Shown: positions 8,748 to 16,736 of the stretch, piece by piece
Numbering within the stretch: the first letter of the stretch is position 1
Layout of the letters: each line of letters starts with the position of its first letter
Assembly: GCF_000970855.1 (NCBI RefSeq)
Contig: NZ_KQ034046.1
Span: 241,567 to 305,566, forward strand
Length of the DNA: 64,000 bases
Direction: 5' to 3'
Source: Lactobacillus helsingborgensis
Lineage (GTDB): Bacteria > Bacillota > Bacilli > Lactobacillales > Lactobacillaceae
Position numbers and translations under genes: made by a program
The notes under the pieces: generated by a model
Told to the model about the DNA's origin: nothing
What the model saw: only the letters and a program-made list of their open reading frames with translations
Databases searched by the model: none

Positions 8748-8776
8748 ATTATAAAATACAGTTTTACTTTGTGCAA
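8748..8776 (-). promoter_or_regulatory. Promoter of the pplA-apbE-dmkA arm
   Basis: On the minus strand TTGCAC (8771-8776) and TATAAT (8748-8753) are 17 bases apart. The leader to ATG 8686 is about 55 nt. The -35 is only partly consensus. Confidence 0.5.
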
Positions 8777-8865
8777 CTACAAAATTTAAAAACAAAAAAG
8801 TTATTTTAACAGCAAAGAAAGCGCGTAACAAAAACAAAATTAGGAAAGATTGTGAAAGTAGCCAC

Positions 8866-8908
8866 TTTACCATAGTGGTAATTACTAGTATAATAAATGA
8901 CAACTAGT
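8866..8908 (+). promoter_or_regulatory. Promoter and likely operators of the ndh2 arm
   Basis: TTTACC (8866-8871) and TATAAT (8889-8894) are 17 bases apart. The -35 lies inside the inverted repeat TTACCA-TAG-TGGTAA (8867-8881), and the -10 is flanked by two ACTAGT palindromes (8884-8889 and 8903-8908). Both look like protein binding sites; no regulator gene is next to them. Confidence 0.5.
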
Positions 8909-8933
8909 ACATTTGCATTAAGGAGTGTTAAAA

Positions 8934-10829
8934 GTGGCTGAAACGAATATTGTAGTAATTGGCGGCGGTTACGGCGGTCTGTATACCACCAAGCATCTTG
9001 CCAAAAAATTAAAAAAGCGGCATGATGTTAAAATTACGCTGATTGATAAAAATCCCTATATGACCATGATGACTTCTTTACACGAAGTAGCAGCTAACCG
9101 AGTAGAAGCTAAGAGTCTTAAGTATGATCTGCAGCGTTTATTTTCACGGAGAAAAAACGTTGATGTAGTAACTGACAATATTACTAAAATTGATCAATCT
9201 GCCAAAAAAGTTATTGGCGATAATGGCACTTATCCATACGATTACGTCATTTTAGCTATTGGTTCGCAGCCTAATGACTTTAACACTCCTGGTGTTAAAG
9301 AAAACGGCTTTGTTTTGGGTAATCTTGATGATGCAGAAAAACTGCGGGATCACATTGATCTGATGGTTCATTTAGGCTCTCAAGAAAGAGATCCTGAAAA
9401 AAGGGCACAATACCTCAACTTCGTCGTTGTTGGTACTGGCTTTACCGGAACCGAGATGGCTGGGGAATTAAACTCTTGGCGTGGTGATTTAGCTAAAAAA
9501 TATAATTTGCAAAAAGACGACATCAAGATAACCATGATGGAAATGGCGCCAACAGTAATGAATATGCTTGATCGCGCTGATGCTGACAAGGCGGAGAAAT
9601 ATCTCTTAAAGCAGGGCGTAGATATTAAAGTCAATACAGGTGTAGTTGGTGTTCATGAAAATTATATTGACCTGAAAGACGGTTCAACGTATCCAACGAG
9701 GACATTGATCTGGACTGCTGGTGTTAAGGCTGTTGCTACAGCTAAAAACTTTGGCTTTGAAACTGGTAGAGGCGGTAGAATTTTAGTTAATGAATATTCA
9801 CAAATTCCAACCGATCCCCACGTTTATGTCATAGGTGATGTGGCTCTTTATGATGCTGACGGCAGCGGCCGCGGTGAACCACAAGTAGTTCAGGGAGCTG
9901 AATCCGCCGGTAAATGTGCTCTAAGAAATATTTTAAGTCAGATTAACGGCGGTGAACCCGTTAAATTTAAGGGTACTTATTCCGGCTTTATGGTTTCACT
10001 TGGACCTAGTTGGGGTGTTGCGTCTTTAGTTAATACTTTCCATCTGAGTGGCTTTTTCGCTATCTTGATGAAAGACGTAGTGGACATGATTTACTTTATG
10101 GAAATCTATTCCGGTTACTATCTTTTCCACTATGTAATGGACGAATGGTTCAGAATAAAACGGCCTACTTTATGGCGGGGCAATCTTAATAGGTACGGCA
10201 ATGTTTTATGGGCAGTACCATTGAGAATTTATTTAGGCTTGATGTGGTTAGTTGACTGCTGGTACAAGGTACAGGGCAGCGGCTCTTGGTTCACTAATAA
10301 GCTGCAATTACAGTTTCCTTGGTTAGTTCAAGCTGCTACCAGTGGTGCTTCACAGAAGGCAGCGGCTACAACTGCCGCAAGTGGTAAAGCCGCTACCACT
10401 GCTGCCCCTGCTCTATTTTCTCTCAATTATGATTATGGTCATTCCCCAATGGCAGTTTTTGATAAAATGCCAAGTTGGGTGCAAGCAGTAACTAAAGTTC
10501 TAATTCCTAATAAAGAAGCTGCACTAGTAGCACAAAAGACTATGACGTGTTTGGAAATTGTTTTAGGAATTATGTTAGTATTAGGCTTATGCACGTGGTT
10601 TGCTGGTGGCATGAGCGCAATCTTCGTAGCTATTTTCTGCTTATCAGGGATGAACTACTGGGTCAATGTTTGGATGGTATTTGCTGCTATCGCTGTAATG
10701 AACGGCTCGGGTAGAGCATTCGGTCTTGACATGTGGTTTGTTCCGTGGCTGCAAAAGAAACTTACTAAACTTAGATATGGCGTCTTGAAGCCGATTTACC
10801 ACGTTGATAAAAATGGAATAAAAAACTAA
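8934..10829 (+). CDS. ndh2: Type II NADH dehydrogenase with C-terminal membrane domain (Ndh2 of EET)
   Basis: It oxidises NADH and reduces a quinone, without proton pumping. Residues 1-390 are the usual NDH-2 flavoprotein: VVIGGGYGGLYT (FAD), a second GTGFTGTEMAGEL (NADH) and VYVIGDVAL near 300. Normal NDH-2 is about 400 residues; this one is 631 because of a C-terminal part with four or more helices (RIYLGLMWLVDCWYK, FAGGMSAIFVAIF) and an Ala/Thr-rich loop near 465-495, resembling DoxX. That extension is the mark of the EET form. GTG 8934 is chosen because AAGGAGT precedes it by eight bases. It heads the arm ndh2-eetA-eetB-dmkB. Confidence 0.92.
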   Translation: MAETNIVVIGGGYGGLYTTKHLAKKLKKRHDVKITLIDKNPYMTMMTSLHEVAANRVEAKSLKYDLQRLFSRRKNVDVVTDNITKIDQSAKKVIGDNGTYPYDYVILAIGSQPNDFNTPGVKENGFVLGNLDDAEKLRDHIDLMVHLGSQERDPEKRAQYLNFVVVGTGFTGTEMAGELNSWRGDLAKKYNLQKDDIKITMMEMAPTVMNMLDRADADKAEKYLLKQGVDIKVNTGVVGVHENYIDLKDGSTYPTRTLIWTAGVKAVATAKNFGFETGRGGRILVNEYSQIPTDPHVYVIGDVALYDADGSGRGEPQVVQGAESAGKCALRNILSQINGGEPVKFKGTYSGFMVSLGPSWGVASLVNTFHLSGFFAILMKDVVDMIYFMEIYSGYYLFHYVMDEWFRIKRPTLWRGNLNRYGNVLWAVPLRIYLGLMWLVDCWYKVQGSGSWFTNKLQLQFPWLVQAATSGASQKAAATTAASGKAATTAAPALFSLNYDYGHSPMAVFDKMPSWVQAVTKVLIPNKEAALVAQKTMTCLEIVLGIMLVLGLCTWFAGGMSAIFVAIFCLSGMNYWVNVWMVFAAIAVMNGSGRAFGLDMWFVPWLQKKLTKLRYGVLKPIYHVDKNGIKN

Positions 10830-10893
10830 CAATGGTAATTCTAAAAAGTCCTATGGTTTTATCTATAAGACTTTTTTAGTTTTAATTGTTAGT
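10825..10893 (+). terminator. Nested hairpins between ndh2 and eetA (attenuator or partial terminator)
   Basis: An inner stem AAAAAGTC (10843-10850) with GACTTTTTT (10869-10877) looks like an intrinsic terminator. It is enclosed by an outer stem ACTAACAAT (10825-10833) with ATTGTTAGT (10885-10893), which starts at the ndh2 stop codon. It would lower expression of the distal genes relative to ndh2. Confidence 0.55.
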
Positions 10894-10903
10894 GAGGTAA
10901 GAC

Positions 10904-11278
10904 ATGGAAATTTTAAAGAGGCTTAAACCTGGTGACTTTTTAATTGTAGTAATTTTATTAATTATTAGTTTCACGCCCTTTTTTATGGTACATAATTCTA
11001 AAAAAGAGGGTAATCAGGTAATCGCTATAGTAAAAGTTAATAATCGCCAAGTTAAAAAGCTTTCTTTAGATCATGACCAAAAATGGCAGTATCAAAGAGA
11101 CGGTAAAATTAATATTTTACAGGTGAAAAACCACAAAATTCGCGCAATTGATGCTAACTGCAAGGACCAAGTATGTGTTAAAGAAGGCTGGAAAAGTAAA
11201 AGCGGAGATACAATTGTTTGTTTGCCACACAAATTTTTAGTTGAGTTAAAAAACGAAAATCAAATTGATGATGAATAG
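10904..11278 (+). CDS. eetA: EET membrane protein with NusG domain II-like fold (EetA)
   Basis: A 124-residue protein with one N-terminal membrane helix (about 12-30) and an external domain of the NusG-II type that recurs in EET loci next to eetB. Visible marks are the cysteine pattern CKDQVC and, further on, VCLPHKFLVEL, giving three cysteines that could form a disulfide or bind a cofactor. Start ATG follows GTGAGGTAAG. It sits downstream of ndh2 and 11 bases before eetB. Its exact role is unknown; genetic work in Listeria places EetA and EetB between quinol and the surface flavoprotein. Confidence 0.85.
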   Translation: MEILKRLKPGDFLIVVILLIISFTPFFMVHNSKKEGNQVIAIVKVNNRQVKKLSLDHDQKWQYQRDGKINILQVKNHKIRAIDANCKDQVCVKEGWKSKSGDTIVCLPHKFLVELKNENQIDDE

Positions 11279-11289
11279 ATTTAAGTATT

Positions 11290-11835
11290 ATGACTGAAAC
11301 AAATAGTTATTTACGCACGTATGTGTTTACAGGAATTTTATGCTCCCAAGGAATTATTCTTAGCGTGGTTGAGCAAATGTTTCCTGCACCCTTTTTCTTT
11401 GCACCTGGTGCTAGGCTTGGCCTAACCAATATTATTACGATGGTGGCATTAATGATTTTACCTTTTAAAGATTGTATTTTACTGACGTTTTTGCGCTTAG
11501 TATTAGCCGCTTTGATGACAGGGGGCACCAGTACCTTTTTATTTGCTGCTGCAGGTTCATTTTTAAGTTTGTTTTTAATGAAAATGTTCTTACCATTGGT
11601 TCCCAGATTTTTGAGCATAATAGGAGTATCAATCCTTGGCGGCGTCTGTCATAATTTTGGTCAATTATTAATTGCAGTGCTGCTAGCACAAAGTAAATAT
11701 GTTTTATTATATTTGCCATTATTGACAGTATTCGGAATTCTTTCTGGAACAATAGTTGGTCTTGTCAGTAGTTTTTTAATGCATTACGTTGATGCATTGA
11801 GTTTTATTAAAGGGATAATTAATAAAGGTATTTAA
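11290..11835 (+). CDS. eetB: EET membrane protein, Gx transporter/heptaprenyl synthase subunit I-like (EetB)
   Basis: A 181-residue protein with five or six hydrophobic segments. FAPGARLGLTNIITM near residue 35-50 and GGTSTFLFAAAGSFLS near 80 are typical of the Gx transporter family, often misannotated as heptaprenyl diphosphate synthase component I because it sits beside a polyprenyl synthase, as here (dmkB starts 2 bases later). In EET loci the partner eetA is adjacent. The likely role is electron passage from demethylmenaquinol across the membrane, an inference from conserved context. Confidence 0.85.
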   Translation: MTETNSYLRTYVFTGILCSQGIILSVVEQMFPAPFFFAPGARLGLTNIITMVALMILPFKDCILLTFLRLVLAALMTGGTSTFLFAAAGSFLSLFLMKMFLPLVPRFLSIIGVSILGGVCHNFGQLLIAVLLAQSKYVLLYLPLLTVFGILSGTIVGLVSSFLMHYVDALSFIKGIINKGI

Positions 11836-11836
11836 C

Positions 11837-12796
11837 ATGTCAAGGCTAGAAAAAGAATTAAGAAAAGTCCAAAGCAGCATCCAAAAAAATATCAGGACTC
11901 CCAAAGGTAAACTGGGAGAAGCAATCAGGTACACATTTTCCAAGCCCGGCAAACAATTGCGTCCCAGTTTTGTCTTACTTTTTGGCAATATGGGTGATGA
12001 GCCAAAAAAGGAAAGACTAATTAATATTGCCGGTTCGGTTGAAATTCTTCATAACGCGACCTTAATTCATGATGATATTATAGATAATTCCAGTGTCAGA
12101 AGGGGCAGGGAGTCAGTGCAGGCAAAATATGGCAAGACTATTGCGCTCTATGCTGGAGACTATTTATTTGCACTTTCATTACAATTGCTCAGTGAAAATA
12201 CTTCAAAAATAACTAATCTACGCGTTAATGGCTCAACTATGCAAAAAATTCTTGCTGGTGAGACTACTCAATTTGGTAATGAGTACAATACTTCGATTAC
12301 TGAAAAAGAATATCTTGAACAAATTCGGGGCAAAACGGCAAGCTTGTTTGGCTATTCTTGCTATATTGGGGCGCTTGAAGGTGGTCTTAACAAAAGACTG
12401 GCCAGAAGTGCTCAGCAAGTAGGTGTGCTATTTGGACAAGCGTTTCAATTACGGGATGATATTTTAGATTACACTGCGTCAACTGCCGAATTAAAAAAGC
12501 CAGTTTTATCTGATGTAGTTAACGGTGTTTATACCGGGCCACTAATTTTTGCCTTAAAAAAAGATAACACTGGTAAATTAAATAAGCTGGTTGAGAAGGG
12601 TAAAGATATAAGTTCTAGTGAGTTAGCCCAAATAGAATATTTAGTCAATGAATTAGGCGGCATTAGGCACGCCCAGAAGCTGGCAAATGACTTTACGAGT
12701 AGTGCGCTAGCACTGCTTAAAGATAAATTTAGCAATTATTCTGGATATGATGAGGTTGTTGAGATAGTTCAAAAAATGCTTACCAGAAATTATTAA
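11837..12796 (+). CDS. dmkB: Polyprenyl diphosphate synthase (DmkB)
   Basis: A 319-residue trans-prenyltransferase that makes the long isoprenoid tail used by DmkA. First Asp-rich motif HDDIID (near 77) followed by RRGRESVQAKYG; second FQLRDDILDY (near 205). Length fits the hepta/octaprenyl synthase large subunit. It starts directly after eetB, presumably translationally coupled, and closes the plus-strand EET arm before a terminator. With dmkA on the opposite arm it supplies a dedicated demethylmenaquinone for Ndh2. Confidence 0.9.
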   Translation: MSRLEKELRKVQSSIQKNIRTPKGKLGEAIRYTFSKPGKQLRPSFVLLFGNMGDEPKKERLINIAGSVEILHNATLIHDDIIDNSSVRRGRESVQAKYGKTIALYAGDYLFALSLQLLSENTSKITNLRVNGSTMQKILAGETTQFGNEYNTSITEKEYLEQIRGKTASLFGYSCYIGALEGGLNKRLARSAQQVGVLFGQAFQLRDDILDYTASTAELKKPVLSDVVNGVYTGPLIFALKKDNTGKLNKLVEKGKDISSSELAQIEYLVNELGGIRHAQKLANDFTSSALALLKDKFSNYSGYDEVVEIVQKMLTRNY

Positions 12797-12803
12797 ATAG
12801 CAA

Positions 12804-12836
12804 AAAAAGGAGGTTGATTATTCAACCTCCTTTTAT
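12804..12836. terminator. Terminator after the EET plus arm
   Basis: AAAAAAGGAGGTTGA, loop, TCAACCTCCTTTTAT; works in both directions for dmkB and the minus-strand gene ending at 12885. Confidence 0.85.
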
Positions 12837-12884
12837 ATTAGTAAAAACTTTTTCAGGTACTAAAGATGATTGTTAGTTTTAATT

Positions 12885-13199
12885 TTAAGCTTTTTTAGGC
12901 TTACGTGTAATGCCGAACAATACTTGCAAAACTACCAAAGCGCAATATGCAATAAGCATATATACCAAAAGGCTAATGTCTGCCCTAGTGGAAGAAAACC
13001 AATACCACTGATTGCCCTCAGTGCTATAGATCAAATCAGCCAGACCTAATAAAGCTAAAATCAAAACATTAATTATTGCAAAAATCCATAAGTTGCCGTT
13101 TTCATGTTTAGCAACATATATCATCGACCAGGCTGCTGACCATACTCCCCAAAGACCGGTAGCAGCAATTATAATCCAGTAAAAAACTGTAGCAAACAT
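12885..13199 (-). CDS. Small four-helix membrane protein, unknown function
   Basis: A 104-residue protein with hydrophobic stretches at about 5-27, 35-55 and 75-97, a WxxWSTxR-like loop (WYWFSSTRAD) and a basic tail (TRKPKKA). ATG 13199 (MFATVFYW) is preferred because AAGGAGG is six bases before it. It is a single gene between the EET locus and the liv leader and I do not recognise a family. Confidence 0.7.
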   Translation of the reverse strand: MFATVFYWIIIAATGLWGVWSAAWSMIYVAKHENGNLWIFAIINVLILALLGLADLIYSTEGNQWYWFSSTRADISLLVYMLIAYCALVVLQVLFGITRKPKKA

Positions 13200-13247
13200 A
13201 TTATGCCTCCTTCTCAACAACTTTATTTTACCATAAAGTTCATAAGA

Positions 13248-13370
13248 TCACATGTTTAATTTGTGAGCAAGTGCAAATAGTATTTTGCCAGCTGCTAATC
13301 CTATTACCAGCAGGATTAATAAAAAAAGCTTAGAAATTTGTTCAAAATAATTACTAATTGTACTTGACAT
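13248..13370 (-). CDS. Possible 40-residue membrane peptide
   Basis: Reads MSSTISNYFEQISKL then a hydrophobic helix FLLILLVIGLAAGKILF and a short basic end. AAAGG lies eight bases before the ATG. Against it: its start overlaps the -35 box of the liv promoter (13364-13369), and many AT-rich gaps give such frames by chance. Listed as a low-confidence small protein. Confidence 0.3.
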   Translation of the reverse strand: MSSTISNYFEQISKLFLLILLVIGLAAGKILFALAHKLNM

Positions 13371-13392
13371 GCTACATACCTTTACTTATAAT
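13364..13392 (+). promoter_or_regulatory. Consensus sigma-A promoter for the liv operon
   Basis: TTGACA (13364-13369), 17-base spacer, TATAAT (13387-13392): both boxes perfect. The start would be near 13399, about 265 bases before livK, leaving room for the leader peptide and attenuator. Confidence 0.85.
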
Positions 13393-13429
13393 CCTAAGTA
13401 TTAAATTAAATTTTGAGGAGGCAATTTTA

Positions 13430-13519
13430 ATGAAATATCAATTTTTAAGTAAACGAATCAACATTAGAAACAGCATTTCTCAAAATTTGATTGCCTTGTT
13501 GTTGTCGCGTAGGACTTAG
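13430..13519 (+). CDS. Leader peptide of the liv operon (29 aa, Ile/Leu-rich)
   Basis: ATG 13430 follows a strong GAGGAGG by eight bases and reads MKYQFLSKRINIRNSISQ then NLIALLLSRRT. Nine of 29 residues are Ile or Leu, with three consecutive TTG leucine codons at 13496-13504. It is placed 30 nt after the promoter and before mutually exclusive hairpins, so it is probably a sensor of charged Leu/Ile tRNA that works by ribosome stalling, not a functional protein. Confidence 0.7.
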   Translation: MKYQFLSKRINIRNSISQNLIALLLSRRT

Positions 13520-13549
13520 CGTGAAAGAATTACTTTTAGTAATTAACAT

Positions 13550-13636
13550 GTTGAGCCCTTGTTTGCGTCTTAATGAATAGGGCTTAACAAATAACTATCT
13601 TGGGCCTCATTCATTAAGTTGAATGAGGTTTTTGTT
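13550..13636 (+). promoter_or_regulatory. Transcription attenuator before livK
   Basis: Three alternative pairings are visible. Protector: GTTGAGCCCT (13550-13559) with AGGGCTTAAC (13579-13588). Antiterminator: CTTAATGAAT (13569-13578) with ATTCATTAAG (13609-13618), a perfect 10-base match. Terminator: CCTCATTCA (13605-13613) with TGAATGAGG (13620-13628) followed by TTTTTGTT. The antiterminator strand overlaps both other stems, so the structures exclude each other. A short hairpin AATTAC/GTAATT (13528-13544) lies between the leader stop codon and the protector. Confidence 0.7.
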
Positions 13637-13661
13637 ACCAGGCTAGTTATAGAAGGAGAAA

Positions 13662-14861
13662 ATGATGAACAAGTTTACTAAAAAAATGATGGGTATCCTA
13701 ACGGTAGGAACAGCCGCCTTTATGATGGCAGGTTGTTCAGTTGCCAAGAGTAGTAACAGTAGCGGTACTCATCAAGATAAAGACACTGTCAAAATTGGTG
13801 TCAACATGGAATTATCTGGCACGGCTGCAGGTTACGGAAATGCCCAGAAACAGGGAATTCAGCTAGCAGCAGCTGAAATTAACAAGGCTGGCGGCATTGA
13901 TGTTAACGGTCATAAAAAGAAAATTAAGCTGATTATTCGCGATAACAAAACGGCGATTGCTACTTCTGCTTCGGTAGCAGCACAACTGGTAAATAAAGAT
14001 AAGGTAGCAGCAATTGTAGGGCCGGCCACTACTAATGCGGGAACAGCTGAAATTCCTAATATTACTAAAGCAGCAGTTCCCAGCGTGAGTCCTTCTGCAA
14101 CTGATCCTGATTACACTAAACAGAAAAACGGCAAGGTTCAACCATACGTTTTTAGAGCTTGTTTCCAAAACAATTTCCAAGGAGAAAGTGCCGCTAAGTT
14201 TGTCACAAAGAAGCTGAAAGCAAAGCGTGTAGCCGTTTACGCTGATAATTCAAGTGATTACGGTACTGGTTTAGCAAAAGCCTTTAAGAATACATATAAG
14301 GGTAAAGTAGTTGATAGCCAAACATATTCAGAAGGTGACAAGGACTTTAACGCCGTTTTAACTTCATTTAAGTCAAAGAAGATTGACGCTATTTATGTTC
14401 CGGGCTATTACACAGAAGTTGGTCTGATTGTTAAGCAGGCACGGCAAATGGGTATTAAAGTACCAATCGTGGGTAGTGACGGTATGGCTGATCCTAAACT
14501 TGCCCAAATTGCTGGTGCTAAGAATGCTACTAAAGTTTACTACACCACACCATTTTCCACTCGTGTAGCTGCTAAGAACCCAACAGCTGTCAAGTTTATG
14601 AATGCCTTTAAAGCTCGTTATCATGCACCGGCTCCAACATTTTCAGCTTTAGCTTATGATGCAGTCTACATGGTTAAGACTGCCATTGAACAACAAAAAT
14701 CAGATGATTCAACTAAAGTTGCTGCTGGCTTAGCTAAGATTAAAGATTTTGATGGGGTTACCGGTAAGATTACAGTTAATAAAACTCATGACCCAGAAAT
14801 GCCAATTGCAATTGAAGAAATGACTAATGGCAAAGTAAGTAATTCATTTAGTGTTGAATAG
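13662..14861 (+). CDS. livK: Branched-chain amino acid ABC transporter substrate-binding lipoprotein (LivK)
   Basis: A 399-residue type I periplasmic-binding-like protein: signal peptide with lipobox MAGC, then KIGVNMELSGTAAGYG, GPATTNAGTAEIP and YADNSSDYGTGLAKAF, the classic Leu/Ile/Val-binding pattern. Anchored outside the membrane, it delivers substrate to LivHM. Two ATGs in a row follow AGAAGGAG; the second (13665) has the better spacing. First structural gene after the attenuator. The substrate is probably Leu, Ile or Val; other neutral amino acids are possible for this family. Confidence 0.92.
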   Translation: MMNKFTKKMMGILTVGTAAFMMAGCSVAKSSNSSGTHQDKDTVKIGVNMELSGTAAGYGNAQKQGIQLAAAEINKAGGIDVNGHKKKIKLIIRDNKTAIATSASVAAQLVNKDKVAAIVGPATTNAGTAEIPNITKAAVPSVSPSATDPDYTKQKNGKVQPYVFRACFQNNFQGESAAKFVTKKLKAKRVAVYADNSSDYGTGLAKAFKNTYKGKVVDSQTYSEGDKDFNAVLTSFKSKKIDAIYVPGYYTEVGLIVKQARQMGIKVPIVGSDGMADPKLAQIAGAKNATKVYYTTPFSTRVAAKNPTAVKFMNAFKARYHAPAPTFSALAYDAVYMVKTAIEQQKSDDSTKVAAGLAKIKDFDGVTGKITVNKTHDPEMPIAIEEMTNGKVSNSFSVE

Positions 14862-14889
14862 ATCCAAAATTTAAAAGGGGCGCTTAAAT

Positions 14890-15768
14890 TTGCAAACAGT
14901 ATCACAGCAAATCATTAATGCCTTGTCACTGGGCTCAATATATGCCTTGCTGGCATTAGGCTATAGCATGGTTTACGGCATTATTAATTTAATTAACTTT
15001 GCTCATGGCGATATCTACATGCTAGGGGCATTCTTTGCCTACTATGTAATTAATGCTTGGCATTTTAACTTCATCACGGCATTACTTTCAGCAATGATTG
15101 TTGGTGCGGTTTCGGGTGTAGTGATTGAGTATTTTGCTTATAGACCATTGCGTAAATCACCGCGAATTGCTGTCTTAATAACAGCTATCGGAGTTTCATT
15201 TTTACTTGAAAATGGCATGTCTTACTTTGTGGGTTCAAACGCACGTAGTTTTCCGCAGGTAATTGAACAAGTCAACTATGTTTTTGGCGGCGTTCAAATT
15301 TCCAATATTCAAATTTTAATTTTAGTAACTGCTTTGATACTAATGGTTTCACTGCAACTGATTATTAAAAAAACTAAGATGGGACGTGCAATGCGGGCTG
15401 TATCTGTTGATCCTGCTGCTGCCGAATTAGTTGGGGTTAATGTTAATCACACGATTTCTTTTACTTTTGCCTTGGGTTCAGCTTTAGCTGGTGCGGCAGG
15501 AGTGCTGATTGGCATGTACTATAATCAAATTGATCCTTTAATGGGGATGACTCCCGGCATTAAAGCCTTTGTGGCAGCCGTTTTAGGAGGAATTGGTTCG
15601 GTACCCGGTGCCTCACTTGGTGGCTTCTTAATCGGTATTTTAGAAACCTTCTTCCAATCTATCGGTTTGTCCGCATATAAAGATGCAGTAGTTTATCTTG
15701 TGTTAATAGTCATTTTGCTCTTTTTACCAGCAGGTATTTTCGGCAAAAATGCCAAGGAAAAGGTATAG
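14890..15768 (+). CDS. livH: Branched-chain amino acid ABC transporter permease (LivH)
   Basis: A 292-residue permease with about eight helices and the LivH hallmarks SLGSIYALLALGYSMVYG, INFAHGDIYMLGAF and FVAAVLGGIGSVPGA. The start codon is TTG 14890, preceded by AAAAGGGGCGC, 28 bases after livK. It forms the channel with LivM. Confidence 0.9.
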   Translation: MQTVSQQIINALSLGSIYALLALGYSMVYGIINLINFAHGDIYMLGAFFAYYVINAWHFNFITALLSAMIVGAVSGVVIEYFAYRPLRKSPRIAVLITAIGVSFLLENGMSYFVGSNARSFPQVIEQVNYVFGGVQISNIQILILVTALILMVSLQLIIKKTKMGRAMRAVSVDPAAAELVGVNVNHTISFTFALGSALAGAAGVLIGMYYNQIDPLMGMTPGIKAFVAAVLGGIGSVPGASLGGFLIGILETFFQSIGLSAYKDAVVYLVLIVILLFLPAGIFGKNAKEKV

Positions 15769-15776
15769 GTGGCAAA

Positions 15777-16733
15777 ATGAAGGTTAATTGGAAATACATT
15801 TTATCGTGGCTCGTAATTATGGTAGCCGGCTTTTACTTAATTAACGCTTTAATCATAGTTGGCGTAATTGATGATTTTATTGAAAACATGCTGGTTACGA
15901 TTGGCATTAATATTATTTTGGCAACAGGTTTGAACCTGATTATCGGCTTTAGCGGTCAGTTTTCACTGGGTCATGCCGGTTTTATGGCAATTGGTGCGTA
16001 CGCTACTGCAATCATTACGCAACACATGAGTAATGAAGTTGTTTTTTTGCTTTCACTGCTAGTAGGTGTGCTTTTAGCCGTCATTATTGCGGGTGTGATT
16101 GGAACAGCCACGTTTATTCGCTTGAAAGGCGACTATCTGGCAATTGCCACGTTAGGGGCTGCTGAAATTATTCGCAACGTAATTAATAATTTGAAAATTA
16201 CGGGCGGCTCTGCCGGCATGTTTAATATTCCCCAGTTATGTTCATGGCCTACCGTTTATATCTTAGTTTGTGTGACTACAATCGTTTTGATGAATTTTGT
16301 TCGTTCCAAAAATGGGCGTGCAATCAAGGCTGTGCGTGAAGATGAGATAGCCGCTGAAGCAATGGGCATTAATACTACTAAATGGAAATTAGCTGCTTTT
16401 GTATTGGGCGCAGCTACTGCTGCTATCGCCGGCAGCTTACATGCCTCTTATTTACAAACAATTTCACCATCAAATTTTGGTATCATGGAATCAATTTCTA
16501 TCTTAGTGATAGTTGTTTTAGGTGGTGTTGGTAGTATGACAGGTACATTTGTAGCAGCAACTGTGCTGGGAGTTTTAGATACTGTTTTACAAAACTTTGG
16601 TTCTTTGAGAATGGTTATCTATGCTATTGCCCTCATATTAATTATGATTTTCAAACCATCTGGGCTTTTAGGTAATTGGGAATTTTCACTTAAAAACTTA
16701 ACCCGCCATTTTGGCAAAAAGGAAAGAGGCTAG
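15777..16733 (+). CDS. livM: Branched-chain amino acid ABC transporter permease (LivM)
   Basis: A 318-residue permease with the LivM signatures GLNLIIGFSGQFSLGHAGFM, RLKGDYLAIATLGAAEI and VVLGGVGSMTGTF. It starts eight bases after livH and ends three bases before livG, a tightly coupled operon. It pairs with LivH in the membrane. Confidence 0.9.
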   Translation: MKVNWKYILSWLVIMVAGFYLINALIIVGVIDDFIENMLVTIGINIILATGLNLIIGFSGQFSLGHAGFMAIGAYATAIITQHMSNEVVFLLSLLVGVLLAVIIAGVIGTATFIRLKGDYLAIATLGAAEIIRNVINNLKITGGSAGMFNIPQLCSWPTVYILVCVTTIVLMNFVRSKNGRAIKAVREDEIAAEAMGINTTKWKLAAFVLGAATAAIAGSLHASYLQTISPSNFGIMESISILVIVVLGGVGSMTGTFVAATVLGVLDTVLQNFGSLRMVIYAIALILIMIFKPSGLLGNWEFSLKNLTRHFGKKERG

Positions 16734-16736
16734 TAT

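Noticed and set aside
9380-9634. Minus-strand frame inside ndh2.
   Set aside because: Antisense to a strongly conserved flavoprotein region; no ribosome site or promoter.
11290-11835. Heptaprenyl diphosphate synthase component I.
   Set aside because: It is a multi-helix membrane protein of the Gx transporter type in EET context; the common label is a context artefact.
13430-13662. T-box riboswitch upstream of livK.
   Set aside because: No AGGGTGG-NACCGCG T-box sequence or specifier-loop layout; the leader peptide and stems explain the region better.
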